Positions 8,639 through 18,114 are shown, counted from the first letter of the stretch. The stretch: DNA of 54,319 nt from Terriglobia bacterium (GCA_020072925.1 JAIQGA010000016.1:1-54319), one strand, 5' to 3'. Made by a program: numbers and translations. The notes: generated from the letters alone by a model not told the origin.

Positions 8639-8713
8639 GGCTCCCGACAGGTCTGCCAGCCCGCGAAGAGCTGCACCCCCAGCGGGGGTCCATAGGCCGT
8701 TGCGCCAGCCCAG

Positions 8714-9943
8714 TCAAATTTTCAGGAAAAGCTTTCGGCGGTACATCCAGAAAAGGATCAGCCAGTAAGTGAAGAGGATCGCCACGCCCTGCATGAAAGG
8801 CTCGAGCCCGGCGCCCAAGAAGCTAAAGAAGTGCGGCCCCAATTGAATACTGAACGATCTGGCAATAAATTCCTCGAGTAAGTCGGCGATGAGGTAAGAC
8901 GCGATGGAATTCATTCCAATGACGACCAGCGGGTAGGCCCATTTCTTGTAGCCCTTCACGTCGATTACCGCGCTAAATCCCGCCAGCAAAAGGAAGCAGG
9001 CTCCACCGCTGAAGAGCGTCCAACTTGGCGTCCAGATCCGTTTCACGACCGGGCAGAGGTGCGTGAAGTGCAGCAGCAATCCGGCCGCAATGCCAATCAC
9101 CGCCGCAATAAGAAGGCGCTTCATGGGGATGCGCGGCGCGGCAGCGCGCAGCCAGCGGCCCGCCGCCAGGCCAAGAATCATGGTGCCCAGGGTGGGGATA
9201 AAGCTGAGCGTCAAGTATCCGCCGCCGTTGTAAACGAAAGGCGACGTGCGAGGGAAGAGGTTCAGGAACCACTGGTCGAAGGTGTTGCCCAGATTGGCGT
9301 TCTTGTTCCAATGCGCGGCAAAGCCAGTGTAATTGTAATGCTGGTGCCAGTCGAGCGATACGCCCACAGACTGCCAACTAAAGTTCGGGCCCGGCACGGG
9401 ATAAAGCGCCCAGGCCAGCCAGTAGCCCCCCAGAACGACGCCCAGGGCTGCCCATTGCCAGCGGGGCGAGCGGAATCCCAACAGAAACAGGAACGGATAG
9501 CCCAACCCAATCTGGGTGAGCGTGTCTTCGAAGGTGAAGTACGTTTGCGTGCTGTGCGTGGACCGCAAAAAGATTCCCAGGGCAATGAGCAGCAGCGCCC
9601 GCCACATTGCGTGCGCGAACAGCCTGCCGAACGTTGCCCCCTTGGCCAGGCGGCTGGCAATCGAGTACGGCAGCGCTACCCCAACCAGAAATGAAAACGA
9701 CGGCTGAATGAGGTCGTGGAGCGAGCACCCGGCCCACTCCACATGGGTCTGGTTGTAAGCGAGGACTTTCCAGAACAGGCTAGTCGGAAACGCTTCGGCC
9801 ACGTGCGAGAGGCGCAGGACCTCGGCCATCATAAGAAACATCACGAACCCGCGATAGGCGTCTACCGCCACATTGCGGGCGACGGGCCGAGCGCTACGGG
9901 TCGGCGCCGCCACCTGGGTTGAAGGTTCTGCAACTGTCGCCAA
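8714..9943 (-). CDS. DUF5009/HGSNAT-like membrane acyltransferase
   Basis: A 409-residue polytopic membrane protein. The N-terminal motif [15 protein letters not shown] and the following [23 protein letters not shown] are characteristic of the bacterial relatives of heparan-alpha-glucosaminide N-acetyltransferase, which move acetyl groups across membranes to amino sugars. About ten hydrophobic segments are visible. The C-terminus ends in a basic RRKLFLKI. It is a single gene between convergent and co-directional neighbours. The substrate cannot be read from sequence; cell-surface polysaccharide acylation is the likely role by family. Confidence 0.75.
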   Translation of the reverse strand: MATVAEPSTQVAAPTRSARPVARNVAVDAYRGFVMFLMMAEVLRLSHVAEAFPTSLFWKVLAYNQTHVEWAGCSLHDLIQPSFSFLVGVALPYSIASRLAKGATFGRLFAHAMWRALLLIALGIFLRSTHSTQTYFTFEDTLTQIGLGYPFLFLLGFRSPRWQWAALGVVLGGYWLAWALYPVPGPNFSWQSVGVSLDWHQHYNYTGFAAHWNKNANLGNTFDQWFLNLFPRTSPFVYNGGGYLTLSFIPTLGTMILGLAAGRWLRAAAPRIPMKRLLIAAVIGIAAGLLLHFTHLCPVVKRIWTPSWTLFSGGACFLLLAGFSAVIDVKGYKKWAYPLVVIGMNSIASYLIADLLEEFIARSFSIQLGPHFFSFLGAGLEPFMQGVAILFTYWLILFWMYRRKLFLKI

Positions 9944-10007
9944 AAGTCACCTCGCGGCCGGGAAAGTCATTTTGTGATCATGCCCGGCGGTGAGTATACA
10001 CCCGAAT

Positions 10008-10150
10008 TTCATTGAGCCATTGGGCCAGTGAGTCATTTACCCATTTTGCCGCTGGTAGATTGACTGGCGGCCTCAGGGACTCGTTCCACCCCCGTATTCT
10101 TCAGCCCCATTTATGTTTTCAATGATTCAATGAATCAATGACTCAATCAT
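10008..10150. repeat. Hairpin element with 8-nt periodic arms
   Basis: The left arm (10008-10047) is five degenerate octamers, TTCATTGA, GCCATTGG, GCCAGTGA, GTCATTTA, CCCATTTT. The right arm (10119-10150) is four, TCAATGAT, TCAATGAA, TCAATGAC, TCAATCAT. The reverse complement of the right arm has the same TCATTGA theme, so the arms can pair imperfectly (about 23 of 32 positions). The core is 71 nt without coding potential. It fills most of the gap between the sulfatase-like and acyltransferase genes. Compare the heptamer versions at 14574 and 33949. Confidence 0.6.
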
Positions 10151-10159
10151 GAAATCCCC

Positions 10160-12307
10160 TCAGTGGTAGGGCAACGAACGCAGTAGATCTTCTTGAGAAG
10201 GACTCGGGTGCGCGGCCGGTGTCGACATGCGGCCCTGGAAGTAAGCCTGGCAACTACCCACTGGCGGTCCGAGCAACCGAAAAGCTTCTGGGTTCGCGAG
10301 GGCGCGTCGGGCAAAAGGTTTTCCCGGCTGGTCGAGCGGCGAGAGGTAGGCCACCTGCCACCACGGTGAAACCGAGCGCGCCAGGATCGCCTCCATTTGC
10401 CCGCGCATTTGGTCGATGACGCCTTGCAGGGCGGGGGAGGCAGCCAGGTTCTGACTCTCGGCCGCATCTTTCTGCCAATCGAAGAGTTCCGTGTGACCTT
10501 CTGAATCCAGCAGGAAATGCCAGCGCGCGTCGCACAGGCTAAGCACGGTTCGCCCGCGCCGGTCGGCCTGCGAAGGAGTCAGCTCAGAAATCACCGGAAC
10601 CGCGTCCTTCGCAGGCGCGCTGCTGGGCGTCCAGAAGCGGCTGAGGCTGGTTTGCGAAATTGGCGCGCCGACTTTCCCGAGTGCGAGTTCGAGAACCGTC
10701 GGGAAAATCTCACGCAATTCCGCAACGCTCTCGACGCGCTCTCCGGTGGGAATGCCGGGCCCGCTGACGAGCATCGGCACATGCAACACTTCGCGGTAGA
10801 GGTCCCAGCCGTGGTCATACGCGCCGTGCTCGCCGAAGCCTTCGCCGTGATCTCCGGCGACGATGACAAACGTGCGCTCACAGTCCGGAGAGGCTCGCAG
10901 CACTTCGATCAGCCGGTAGACCTGCGCATCGAGATAATTCAGGCTGTTGTCGTAGCCATCGAGCAGGTCTTGACGCTCGGAAGGCGAAATGGGACGGCGC
11001 CAATGCCCATCGTGCAGCGCCGCGGAAATGTGCCGCAGGATCGGCTTGGGGATCCGGCCGAAGCGGCGATCGTAGGGCGCAGGTGGCACGTAGGGCCGGT
11101 GCGCGTCCATGTAATTGATAAACAGAAAATACGGGCGGCGCGAGCGGTGGGCGTACCAATCGAACACCTGCCGGTTGATTTCCTCGGCATCGAGGTGGTC
11201 GAATGCGTTGAAGCTGACGAACTCTTGAAAGAGCGTCTGGTAGAGCGACTGTCCGACGAAGGTGGCCGCCAGGTTGTGGCGAAGCCAGTCGTGCGCGTCA
11301 ACGTAAACGTCAAAGCCCTGGTCGAGCCCCCAGCCCGCCAGCCCGAATTCCTCGTTGGCGTTGAAAGCCGCCGTCTCGTAGCCCTGCGCCTTGAGGATTT
11401 CCGCCAACGTCAGCGGCTGCGCGGCCATGGCCTGGTTCCAGCCGGCACCGTGCTGATGCGGCAGCAAGCCCGTGAGCACGGAGGCAAGGGCAGGCAGCGT
11501 CCAGGACGTGGGCGCCACGGCGTGCTCGACGAGCACGCCTTGGAGGGCCAGGGCGTCCAAGCGCGGCGTGGTGGGCCGCGCGTAGCCGTAGCAGCTTAGG
11601 TGGTCGGCGCGCACCGTGTCCAGCATGATCAACACGATGTTGTTGTGGGGTGTGGCAACGGGCGGCCCGGCAAGGGGGGAAGGGAAATACTGCGGCTCGC
11701 TCGCGGCTACAGCTACCAGCGCCAACGCCAATGCCGCCACGACTATCAGGTCTAGCAACGCCAGCATCCGTCGCCATCTTCCGCTGGGGAACCCTTCCTC
11801 ACGCTTCGATAGCCTGCGCAGAAGCAGCAGCGAGGCCGTAAAGCCCACAACGAAATAAATGGCCGGTGTGATGAGAAAGTTGACAATGAGCGGGACACTT
11901 ACGAGCGGTTTCGGAACCACTACGCCGACACCCGCCCGGAACCAGAAGAGCAGCCAGCCCACATACGCTGCGGCAGCGCCAAACCCTGTGGCCGCGAAAA
12001 CTGCACGCCAAAGCGGGTGCGTTTTTCTGAGTCCTGCAAACCCGCCTAGCAGCAGGCCGGTCAGCGCGCCGGCCGGGGCATCGGCCAGAGGAGCGATCAG
12101 CCAGATGGCGCCGCGCACGTCCGGTTGGAGAAGCCCGGTAAACCGCGGCAAATGGCGTAGCAAGCCTGCCTCGAGGAATCCGAGCGCCAACCCCAGCGCG
12201 GCGCCGACCGTGGCAAAGTCGAGAGCCGGCCGCGTGCGCTGGGCTTCGTTCCCCGTAGGCCGCCCTGCGCTGCGGTTCGGGTCGGGCTGGGCATGATCTT
12301 GGGGCAT
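10160..12307 (-). CDS. Membrane-anchored sulfatase-superfamily enzyme, Thr at the nucleophile position
   Basis: About 715 residues: several membrane spans in the first 250 residues, then an alkaline-phosphatase/sulfatase fold. Metal-site segments are visible: IVLIMLDTVRADHLSCYGY near its start and VIVAGDHGEGFGEHGAYDHGW later. At the place where sulfatases carry C/S-x-P-x-R, this protein reads TLPALASVLTG, so the nucleophile position is Thr and the formylglycine motif is missing. Thr is the nucleophile in phosphoethanolamine and phosphoglycerol transferases, making a transferase or phosphodiesterase role more likely than sulfate hydrolysis. Start chosen at ATG 12307; the open frame upstream reads through an HGRDARAT-type repeat. 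Confidence 0.75.
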   Translation of the reverse strand: MPQDHAQPDPNRSAGRPTGNEAQRTRPALDFATVGAALGLALGFLEAGLLRHLPRFTGLLQPDVRGAIWLIAPLADAPAGALTGLLLGGFAGLRKTHPLWRAVFAATGFGAAAAYVGWLLFWFRAGVGVVVPKPLVSVPLIVNFLITPAIYFVVGFTASLLLLRRLSKREEGFPSGRWRRMLALLDLIVVAALALALVAVAASEPQYFPSPLAGPPVATPHNNIVLIMLDTVRADHLSCYGYARPTTPRLDALALQGVLVEHAVAPTSWTLPALASVLTGLLPHQHGAGWNQAMAAQPLTLAEILKAQGYETAAFNANEEFGLAGWGLDQGFDVYVDAHDWLRHNLAATFVGQSLYQTLFQEFVSFNAFDHLDAEEINRQVFDWYAHRSRRPYFLFINYMDAHRPYVPPAPYDRRFGRIPKPILRHISAALHDGHWRRPISPSERQDLLDGYDNSLNYLDAQVYRLIEVLRASPDCERTFVIVAGDHGEGFGEHGAYDHGWDLYREVLHVPMLVSGPGIPTGERVESVAELREIFPTVLELALGKVGAPISQTSLSRFWTPSSAPAKDAVPVISELTPSQADRRGRTVLSLCDARWHFLLDSEGHTELFDWQKDAAESQNLAASPALQGVIDQMRGQMEAILARSVSPWWQVAYLSPLDQPGKPFARRALANPEAFRLLGPPVGSCQAYFQGRMSTPAAHPSPSQEDLLRSLPYH

Positions 12308-12440
12308 GATTCCGAGTCGAGGGTTGATAGTCGAATTCGCCGTGCCGCGACAATGTCTATGTTGGCCGGTATTCACTCCGGCCGTGAAAATCCATTCTAC
12401 ACTCTGCCACCTTCCTCGCGATACGACGGCGCGATGGGGA

Positions 12441-12460
12441 GCGCGGGCGTCCCGCCCGCT
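12441..12460. repeat. HGRDARAT-type palindrome
   Basis: CGGGCGTCCCGCCCG is a palindromic core flanked by GCG and CTT. It lies in the 307-nt gap (12308-12614) between the sulfatase-like gene and the LolA-like gene. Otherwise that gap shows no gene, only likely promoter sequence for the minus-strand gene. The same core occurs at 19109 and 41144. Confidence 0.7.
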
Positions 12461-12614
12461 TGAGCGAATCGCGCTGTAGCGGCTGTCTGCGACCGCGGAT
12501 CTTCGGTTTTCGAGCATTTCGGCGTTCATAGACGCGGCTAGAGCCCCCTGGATAGATAGTTTCACGTCCTCTCCCGTGTCACTGTATCTTGTTGAATCTA
12601 AGGGGCAGGGACAG

Positions 12615-13337
12615 CTAGTTCATCTGCAGACGTTTTGCGCCCGGCGCGGGGTGGATTTCGAAGGTCGAAGACGGAAGCTTGCGGTTGACTTTTACCGACG
12701 TGTAATGCGCGATGAGGTAATCACCACCGGGCTCATAGAATTTTTGTTGCACGGGCAGCCAGGACTCTTCGCTGATCCAGATTTCGACTTTGGCGAGCTG
12801 CGCGGCGATGCTCTCCTTGCGCGGGACGAGTTCGAGCACGGCGGTGGTATCCCCCTCGAGTTCCTCCTCCCGAAGGAACTTGACGCTGTAGGACTTCATT
12901 AACTCTCCAGTCTCGGAGCCGAAGCCGAGGAGCAGGAACTGCTGGACGAGCGCGCCGCGTTGCCCGAGGTCGTATTCCTGAATCTGGTTGATCTTGGGGA
13001 GATAGATCTGGCCCTTGTCTTTCTTGAAGAGGAGGAATTTTGCCTCGGGTTTATCCATTTCAATCATGATCTCGGGATTTTTGCTTTTGTGATAGTAGAG
13101 GCGGCCCTCCTCGATGGACTTGTCATTCACAAGAACCGTGACCTTGGTGTACTCGAGGTTGGCAGAGACGGTCTTCAGGCGCTTGGCGGCGTCATTCATG
13201 CGGGAGAGAATTTCCTTGAGGTCCGGCGCAAGTTTGCCCTTGCGCGCGGAGGCTGAGGCCGCCCACATCCCGCACAGCATAAGCGCTGCGAGGCCACACA
13301 CTCTGAGATTTCGCCCGCGAAATTGCATGATGTTCAT
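12615..13337 (-). CDS. LolA-like periplasmic lipoprotein/lipid carrier
   Basis: A 240-residue protein with a signal peptide (LRVCGLAALMLCGMWAASASA). The mature part follows the LolA-type pattern: an early helix (LSRMNDAAKRLKTVSANLEYT), then consecutive beta strands with spaced aromatic and acidic residues (GRLYYHKSKNPEIMIEM, LPVQQKFYEPGGDYLIAHY). It is the last gene of a five-gene minus-strand operon holding an ABC ATPase, an FtsX-type permease and a lipoprotein. By analogy with the Lol pathway it would accept lipoproteins or lipids from the permease and carry them through the periplasm. Assignment to the LolA fold family is good; cargo is inferred. Confidence 0.75.
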   Translation of the reverse strand: MNIMQFRGRNLRVCGLAALMLCGMWAASASARKGKLAPDLKEILSRMNDAAKRLKTVSANLEYTKVTVLVNDKSIEEGRLYYHKSKNPEIMIEMDKPEAKFLLFKKDKGQIYLPKINQIQEYDLGQRGALVQQFLLLGFGSETGELMKSYSVKFLREEELEGDTTAVLELVPRKESIAAQLAKVEIWISEESWLPVQQKFYEPGGDYLIAHYTSVKVNRKLPSSTFEIHPAPGAKRLQMN

Positions 13338-13395
13338 TCGTTTGTGACCGCCGGCGCGAGCACCGGGGCCATCTCTTAAGATGCCAATTCCGACG

Positions 13396-13857
13396 CTACC
13401 GTGCGACGATCACCGTATATCCCAGCACCACGTGGTTCTTGTCCCGATTGGGAACGATGACCTTGACGGCAAAGGGCATGTCGAGGCGGCGCTTCAGGAT
13501 GACGGGGATGGCCTCTTCGGGCTTGAGGGGGGCGAAGGACTCGACCAGGCGCGCATCGATCAAGTATCGCCAGCCATCTTTACCGTGACCCATATCGACG
13601 ATGCCCTGCTGGTGACGCAGATCGGTCAACTGCAGCGTGGGACGGTCATTGAACCAAGTTCGTGGGGAGAGGAATATGAACATCAGGATCGCCAGAACCA
13701 GCAGATCGTACTGCCAGCTTCCGCGCTCGTACGCCCAGAAAACCGTTCGGGTGACCACCAGCTTGATTTTGCTCCAGAGTTTTGCCAAAGCGCCCTCTCC
13801 CGGCCGGCTGGCGGTCTGAGGCAGAGTCCGATCATTAAATTCAGTACTGGGCGCCAT
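13396..13857 (-). CDS. Single-span membrane protein of the Lol-like operon
   Basis: A 153-residue protein. Residues about 27-66 contain an amphipathic stretch followed by one transmembrane helix (WQYDLLVLAILMFIFL), then a periplasmic C-terminal domain with VILKRRLDMPFAVKVIVPN. I recognise no named domain. It lies 40 nt after the ABC ATPase gene and 58 nt before the LolA-like gene on the same strand, so it is probably part of the export machine. It could be an adaptor linking the permease to the carrier; this is inference from position. Confidence 0.6.
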   Translation of the reverse strand: MAPSTEFNDRTLPQTASRPGEGALAKLWSKIKLVVTRTVFWAYERGSWQYDLLVLAILMFIFLSPRTWFNDRPTLQLTDLRHQQGIVDMGHGKDGWRYLIDARLVESFAPLKPEEAIPVILKRRLDMPFAVKVIVPNRDKNHVVLGYTVIVAR

Positions 13858-13897
13858 AAATCTGAGACGAGAAAAATAACGGGAAAAACAGGAAGAA

Positions 13898-14569
13898 TCA
13901 ATCGGAAATAATGCGCCCGTCCCGCATGCGGATGATTCGGTCGGCGACCGCCGCAGCCTCAGGATTGTGCGTGATCATGAGGATAGTCTGCCGGAAGGTC
14001 CGGTTGAGGGTACGCATCATATTCAAAACGACTTGCGAATTTTCGCTATCCAGGTTGCCGGTGGGCTCGTCCGCCAGCAAAATCTTGGGCTCACAAATCA
14101 CCGCGCGGGCGATGGCCACTCGTTGCTGTTCGCCGCCCGAGAGGGCATAGGGCCGGCGCTTAAGTTTTTCCTGCAGGCCCAGCATCTCGACGATGGCTTG
14201 AAAGCGGTGCGGATTGAAGCCGTTGCCCTGAATGTGCTGGGCGATAGCGATATTCTGCTGGGCGGTGAGCGTGGGCAGCAGATTGAAGCGCTGAAACACA
14301 AACCCGATCTTGTGCCGCCGGAAACGCGTGCGGTCCGCGTCTGACATCCGGGTAAAGTCGTTCCCATCTACCAACACGCTGCCAGTGCTGGGACTGGTGA
14401 GCCCGCCCAGGACGTGCAGGAGGGTGGACTTGCCGCAGCCGGAAGGACCGACCACCGCTACGAATTCGCCCTCCTGGACTGTGAGGTCTACGCCGCGCAA
14501 GGCCGGAACCTCGACTCTGCCGAGCCGGTAGACCTTCCTCAGATCGCGAGTGGCGATGATGGGGTCCAT
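13898..14569 (-). CDS. LolD/MacB-type ABC transporter ATP-binding protein
   Basis: A 223-residue ATPase with Walker [10 protein letters not shown] (41-49), Q loop [12 protein letters not shown], signature LSGGEQQ (143-149), Walker B ILLADE (163-168), and switch His in MITHNPEA. The sequence pattern is that of LolD, MacB and FtsE-like ATPases, which power mechanotransmission by FtsX-type permeases rather than classical transport. The cognate permease lies upstream, separated only by a 104-bp hairpin element that ends 4 nt before this start codon. That element could affect translation or mRNA stability of this gene. Confidence 0.88.
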   Translation of the reverse strand: MDPIIATRDLRKVYRLGRVEVPALRGVDLTVQEGEFVAVVGPSGCGKSTLLHVLGGLTSPSTGSVLVDGNDFTRMSDADRTRFRRHKIGFVFQRFNLLPTLTAQQNIAIAQHIQGNGFNPHRFQAIVEMLGLQEKLKRRPYALSGGEQQRVAIARAVICEPKILLADEPTGNLDSENSQVVLNMMRTLNRTFRQTILMITHNPEAAAVADRIIRMRDGRIISD

Positions 14570-14573
14570 AAAA

Positions 14574-14677
14574 AAGTTCTCAGTCCTCAGTTATCAGCGC
14601 CAATTGCCGTTCACATTGTTCAGTAGTCGGTTCCTGCTGCCATCAACTAACTACTGACAACTGACTACCGACAACTT
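14574..14677. repeat. 104-bp hairpin element with 7-nt periodic inverted arms
   Basis: The left arm (14574-14597) and the reverse complement of the right arm (14654-14677) agree at 19 of 24 positions. Both arms are made of heptamers on a TCAGTNN theme, for example ACTAACT, ACTGACA, ACTGACT and ACCGACA in tandem at 14646-14673. The core is 56 nt. The element fills the gap between the permease stop codon, which its last base overlaps, and the ATPase ATG. The unit resembles the heptanucleotide STRR repeats described in cyanobacteria. Confidence 0.7.
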
Positions 14678-15777
14678 CATTCATACGCCAGCGCGTCTAC
14701 GGGGTCGAGCTGGGCGGCGCGCAACGCGGGGTAGAAGGCGCCCAGCAGGCTTCCCAGGAGGGCGAGCGAAGCCGCGTACAGGGCCCATAGGAAGGTCAAT
14801 TCGACGCTCAGGGTCGGAAAGGCTGCCAGGATGGCCTTGCGCCCCACGGCGGCGCCCCCGTAGCCTGCGAGGATTCCTACCACGCTCAGCAGTCCTGCTT
14901 CTCGCAGGATTATGGCAATGATATACCCTTTCGATGCGCCAAGCGACTTCAAAATGCCGATCTCCCGGGTACGTTCCGTGATCGTGGTATACATCGAAAG
15001 AAAAATGACCAGAAAGCCAATCGCCACCGCGATGCCAATCATCGCCGTAATAAATGCATCGAGCCCCGGCAAGTTGTTGGAGGTCATCAGCGACATGTAT
15101 TCCTTGATGGGAAGGACCTGGTACTTGCCCGGCAGGTCGTGAATCGCCTCGGTAACGCTTTCGACATATCCGGGCTCGGTGCATTTGACATAAAAGATCG
15201 AAGCGCGGTCCTGCACCCCCAGGAGGTCCTCCGCGGTGGCCAACGGGATAAACAGCCGGGCGCCTTTCCCATGTTCCACGATCCCGGCGACTCGAAACTG
15301 GTGGTTGAGCATGTTAATTTGTTGTCCGACCTTAATGCGATTGGCCTTCGCATAGATGTCGTCCACCAGAATATCCATGGGGCCGGTAAATGGCCCGCCT
15401 GCGTGGTAGACAAAGCCTCCGCTCAGGCGGGTAAAGCTTTGCAGGTCGATCCCGTAAATAACGTTGATCCCGCCAACGGAATTGAGGACGAACAGCGCCG
15501 GCGCCACGGCCAGCACGTGCGGAACTTGGGCCAGACGATCGCCGATTTTGAGCGGCATGGGCGCCTGGGAAAGTCCGAACAGGAACGATGAGTTGGGCGG
15601 TTGTATCAGGAGATCCGCGCCCACCCCCTCGACGCGCCGCGCGTTCTCGTGAACCATCCCGTGCGTCAGCCCCACAACAAGCATCACCATGCCCACTTCA
15701 ATGGCCACGGCGAGAGCGCTGACCGCCGTCCGAACTGGACGATGCAGGATGTTGGAGATAATCATCCTATTGACCAC
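14677..15777 (-). CDS. FtsX-family ABC transporter permease (LolC/E- or MacB-like)
   Basis: A 366-residue permease with a first span near residues 14-36, a large periplasmic MacB-type domain (residues about 37-240) and three C-terminal spans. The cytoplasmic coupling motif RTREIGILKSLGASKGYI after the second span is diagnostic for the FtsX/MacB/LolCE superfamily. The upstream lipoprotein gene overlaps this start by 11 nt, and the ATPase follows. Only one permease gene is present, so the complex would be a homodimer. Likely role: extracting a lipidated or lipid substrate from the inner membrane towards the LolA-like carrier. Confidence 0.87.
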   Translation of the reverse strand: MVNRMIISNILHRPVRTAVSALAVAIEVGMVMLVVGLTHGMVHENARRVEGVGADLLIQPPNSSFLFGLSQAPMPLKIGDRLAQVPHVLAVAPALFVLNSVGGINVIYGIDLQSFTRLSGGFVYHAGGPFTGPMDILVDDIYAKANRIKVGQQINMLNHQFRVAGIVEHGKGARLFIPLATAEDLLGVQDRASIFYVKCTEPGYVESVTEAIHDLPGKYQVLPIKEYMSLMTSNNLPGLDAFITAMIGIAVAIGFLVIFLSMYTTITERTREIGILKSLGASKGYIIAIILREAGLLSVVGILAGYGGAAVGRKAILAAFPTLSVELTFLWALYAASLALLGSLLGAFYPALRAAQLDPVDALAYE

Positions 15778-16678
15778 GCGGGCTCTCCTGCCGCCAGGCG
15801 GCGCTCAAATCCACCAGTTGCGCGCCGGCGGGCTTCTCCAGCAGGAACTTATCCGAAGCGATGGGCTGGTTGAAGGTGGCCTTCAGGACCGTGACGCCGA
15901 GGGCATAATCCTCGACGGGCCGCGTCAGCTCAATGTGCGCCGCATAGCGGACGCCCGCAAAATCCTGATAGTTGGAATACCGTACGTCCTCAATGTATTT
16001 TCCCTGCGCGGTGTAGAATTGCGTCCGCACCAGCTCGAGATTCGAGCGATCGAACCAGACCTTCCGCTTGAGCACGAGTTCTCCGTTGCCCCCGGGCGAC
16101 ACGACGCTCACCACGTAAAAACGCCGCCCTGCCTCCTCCGCTTCCTCCGAAAAGTATTTCTCCGTCGCCGCGTCGATGGGCGGGACGAGCAGCGCCTCCA
16201 GAATGTGCTGGGGGCGGAGATTCTCCAGGGAGTTCTTCGCGGGGCGGTGAAACTCCGTCTTCCCTACGATGAACTTCTGCTTGGGAGGAATATAGAGGCG
16301 AAACTCCTTGCCGTCGGAGACCATGTCAAAGATTTCCGTGCGAATTACGGGCGCCTGTCCCTGAATGCGGATCAGGTCCGGCTTTTCCAGCAGGATAAAC
16401 CCTTTGACGTCGTGATACTCCTTGATCACGCCCGAGTAGATCGACCCGGCCGTGGGCTCCAAATCCACGGTCGCGACGAGCGTGTGAACCGCTTCGCTTT
16501 GGGAATTGATTCGTGCAACGAGATCGGCAAGAGCCGCTTCCTGAAGAGGAGCCGGAGCCTGTGGCGGATGAATCCGAGTCTCCCGGCGCACCATGCAACT
16601 GCTGGTCGTCAGGATTACGACGACCACCGCCACGCTGCTCAAACCGTGTGTGAGAGTGACAGCGACGTGTTTCAACAA
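15767..16678 (-). CDS. LolA/LolB-fold lipoprotein, first gene of the Lol-like operon
   Basis: A 303-residue protein with an N-terminal hydrophobic segment ending VVVILTTSSC, a weak lipobox with Cys as the probable lipidation site. The body matches the beta-rich LolA/DUF4292-type pattern (EYHDVKGFILLEKPDLIRIQG, KEFRLYIPPKQKFIVG, VWFDRSNLELVRTQFYTAQG). It overlaps the permease by 11 nt and heads the operon. A second LolA-like protein closes the same operon, so the two may be donor and acceptor in one relay. Lipidation and membrane location are inferred. Confidence 0.72.
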   Translation of the reverse strand: MLKHVAVTLTHGLSSVAVVVVILTTSSCMVRRETRIHPPQAPAPLQEAALADLVARINSQSEAVHTLVATVDLEPTAGSIYSGVIKEYHDVKGFILLEKPDLIRIQGQAPVIRTEIFDMVSDGKEFRLYIPPKQKFIVGKTEFHRPAKNSLENLRPQHILEALLVPPIDAATEKYFSEEAEEAGRRFYVVSVVSPGGNGELVLKRKVWFDRSNLELVRTQFYTAQGKYIEDVRYSNYQDFAGVRYAAHIELTRPVEDYALGVTVLKATFNQPIASDKFLLEKPAGAQLVDLSAAWRQESPRGQ

Positions 16679-17102
16679 GATGCCAATCCCCTAGTCTAGC
16701 AGTCGGTCGGAAAACTGTCAATTAACCGCTTCTTCATGATAAACCTTGTAGTTTCAGCCTATTACACGGGTTAAAGGTCCCGGATCACCTGCACGCCGCG
16801 CCAATTCCATCTGTTGTCTTCCTAAACCTCCAGGACTGTCGCCTTTGTTAGGCACCGGGCACCGAGAACTCCCGCAACTACTTGAAAACATTGCCAGCAC
16901 CATGCCGGATTCCGCATATTCGAGACTTCACTGAGAATTCAGGCACGGCTGGGGCCAAAATGGTGGCTCATGTGCCCAGCTTCCAGGACGTGAGAAACAA
17001 CTTGCAGGCGCAACAATGCTCTCAGGATTCCCGTGCCCTTTGCCCAAAGTCGGCTATCAACTGCGGAGAGTTCGCCTGCCGCGTGAGGATGGAGGAAGAT
17101 CG
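16679..17102. other. 424-nt intergenic region
   Basis: No gene, repeat or RNA can be supported here. It lies between the head of the Lol-like operon and the end of pyrD, so it should hold the operon promoter on the minus strand. A 74-codon open frame starting at 16882 on the plus strand has no ribosome-binding site and overlaps the pyrD stop. Confidence 0.4.
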
Positions 17103-18107
17103 CTAACCTTCGCTTGGCGGCGGAGGCGCGTTCTCAGGCACCTTCAATGAGCCGATGAGGTCGGAGAGGTGCAGTTGCTTTTGCCGGCAGTACTCGCCAA
17201 TACCCCTGACGATGCGCACGGCGGTTCCGGGGTCATAGAAATTCGCCGTGCCCACTTGCACGGCCCGAGCGCCGGCAATCAGGAACTCCAGCGCGTCTTC
17301 CGTCGAGGCGATGCCGCCAATGCCGATGATGGGGATTCGCACGGCCCGCGCCGCCTGGAAGACCATCCGAAGCGCCACCGGTTTGATGGACGGTCCCGAG
17401 AGGCCGCCGGTTACATTCGAGAGGCGAGGCGTGCGCGTCTCAATGTCGATGGCCATGCCCACGAAGGTGTTGACCAGAGAAAGCGCGTCTGCCCCGGCGT
17501 TCTCCGCCGCGCGCGCGAAGACGGCAATGTCCGTGACGTTGGGGGAGAGTTTCACGAAGAGGGGAAATCGCGCCGCGCGCTTTGACGCTGCTACCACCTC
17601 TTCGGTCAGTTTCGGGTCGCTGCCGTACACCATGCCGCCGCAGCGTGTGTTCGGGCAGGAAATATTCAGCTCATAAGCCGCGATGCCCTCGCCCGCATTC
17701 AGGGTCTCGATGCAGCGGACGTAATCTTCCGTGGAATAGCCAAAGACGTTGACGACGGTGCGCGCTCGCAGCGTGCGGAGGAATGGCAGTTTCTCGGCAA
17801 GGAAGCGCTTGGCCCCCACGTTTTGCAGGCCGATGGCGTTCAGCATGCCGGAATCGGTCTCGTAGATGCGAGGCGGGGCGTTGCCTTCCATCGGCTCGGC
17901 CGAAATGCCTTTCACGCAGATCCCGCCGAGTTGGTTTAAGTCGATCAGGTGCGCGATTTCCTTGCCGTAGCCGAAAGTTCCGCTGGCCGTAAGCACAGGG
18001 TTCTGAAACCGTACACCGGCCACCTCAGTCGCGATGATCGGTTCGAACCCGGCCTTCGAGGTCTTTTCGGCGACGCCCGCCGCTGTAGATTTTCCTTTGC
18101 CCGACAT
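17103..18107 (-). CDS. pyrD: Dihydroorotate dehydrogenase catalytic subunit (class 1B)
   Basis: A 334-residue FMN enzyme that oxidises dihydroorotate to orotate in pyrimidine synthesis. TIM-barrel landmarks are [11 protein letters not shown] near residue 40, the active-site segment NISCPN with Cys151, the [11 protein letters not shown] strand, and the FMN-phosphate loops [10 protein letters not shown] and IIGIGGI. Cys as catalytic base marks class 1. The preceding pyrK-like gene, with a cysteine cluster for an iron-sulfur centre, indicates class 1B using NAD. About 20 N-terminal residues precede the usual start. The start codon is 7 nt after the pyrK stop. Confidence 0.92.
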   Translation of the reverse strand: MSGKGKSTAAGVAEKTSKAGFEPIIATEVAGVRFQNPVLTASGTFGYGKEIAHLIDLNQLGGICVKGISAEPMEGNAPPRIYETDSGMLNAIGLQNVGAKRFLAEKLPFLRTLRARTVVNVFGYSTEDYVRCIETLNAGEGIAAYELNISCPNTRCGGMVYGSDPKLTEEVVAASKRAARFPLFVKLSPNVTDIAVFARAAENAGADALSLVNTFVGMAIDIETRTPRLSNVTGGLSGPSIKPVALRMVFQAARAVRIPIIGIGGIASTEDALEFLIAGARAVQVGTANFYDPGTAVRIVRGIGEYCRQKQLHLSDLIGSLKVPENAPPPPSEG

Positions 18108-18114
18108 CCGTGTT

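Noticed and set aside
10119-10150. The tandem TCAATGAN octamers as the start of a CRISPR array
   Set aside because: Units are 8 nt and directly adjacent without spacers, and no cas gene is present. They are better explained as the arm of a hairpin element.
16882-17106. A 74-codon plus-strand ORF with several Cys (CPKSAINCGEFACRV)
   Set aside because: TTG start without ribosome-binding site, no recognisable family, and overlap with the convergent pyrD stop. It could be real but cannot be supported.
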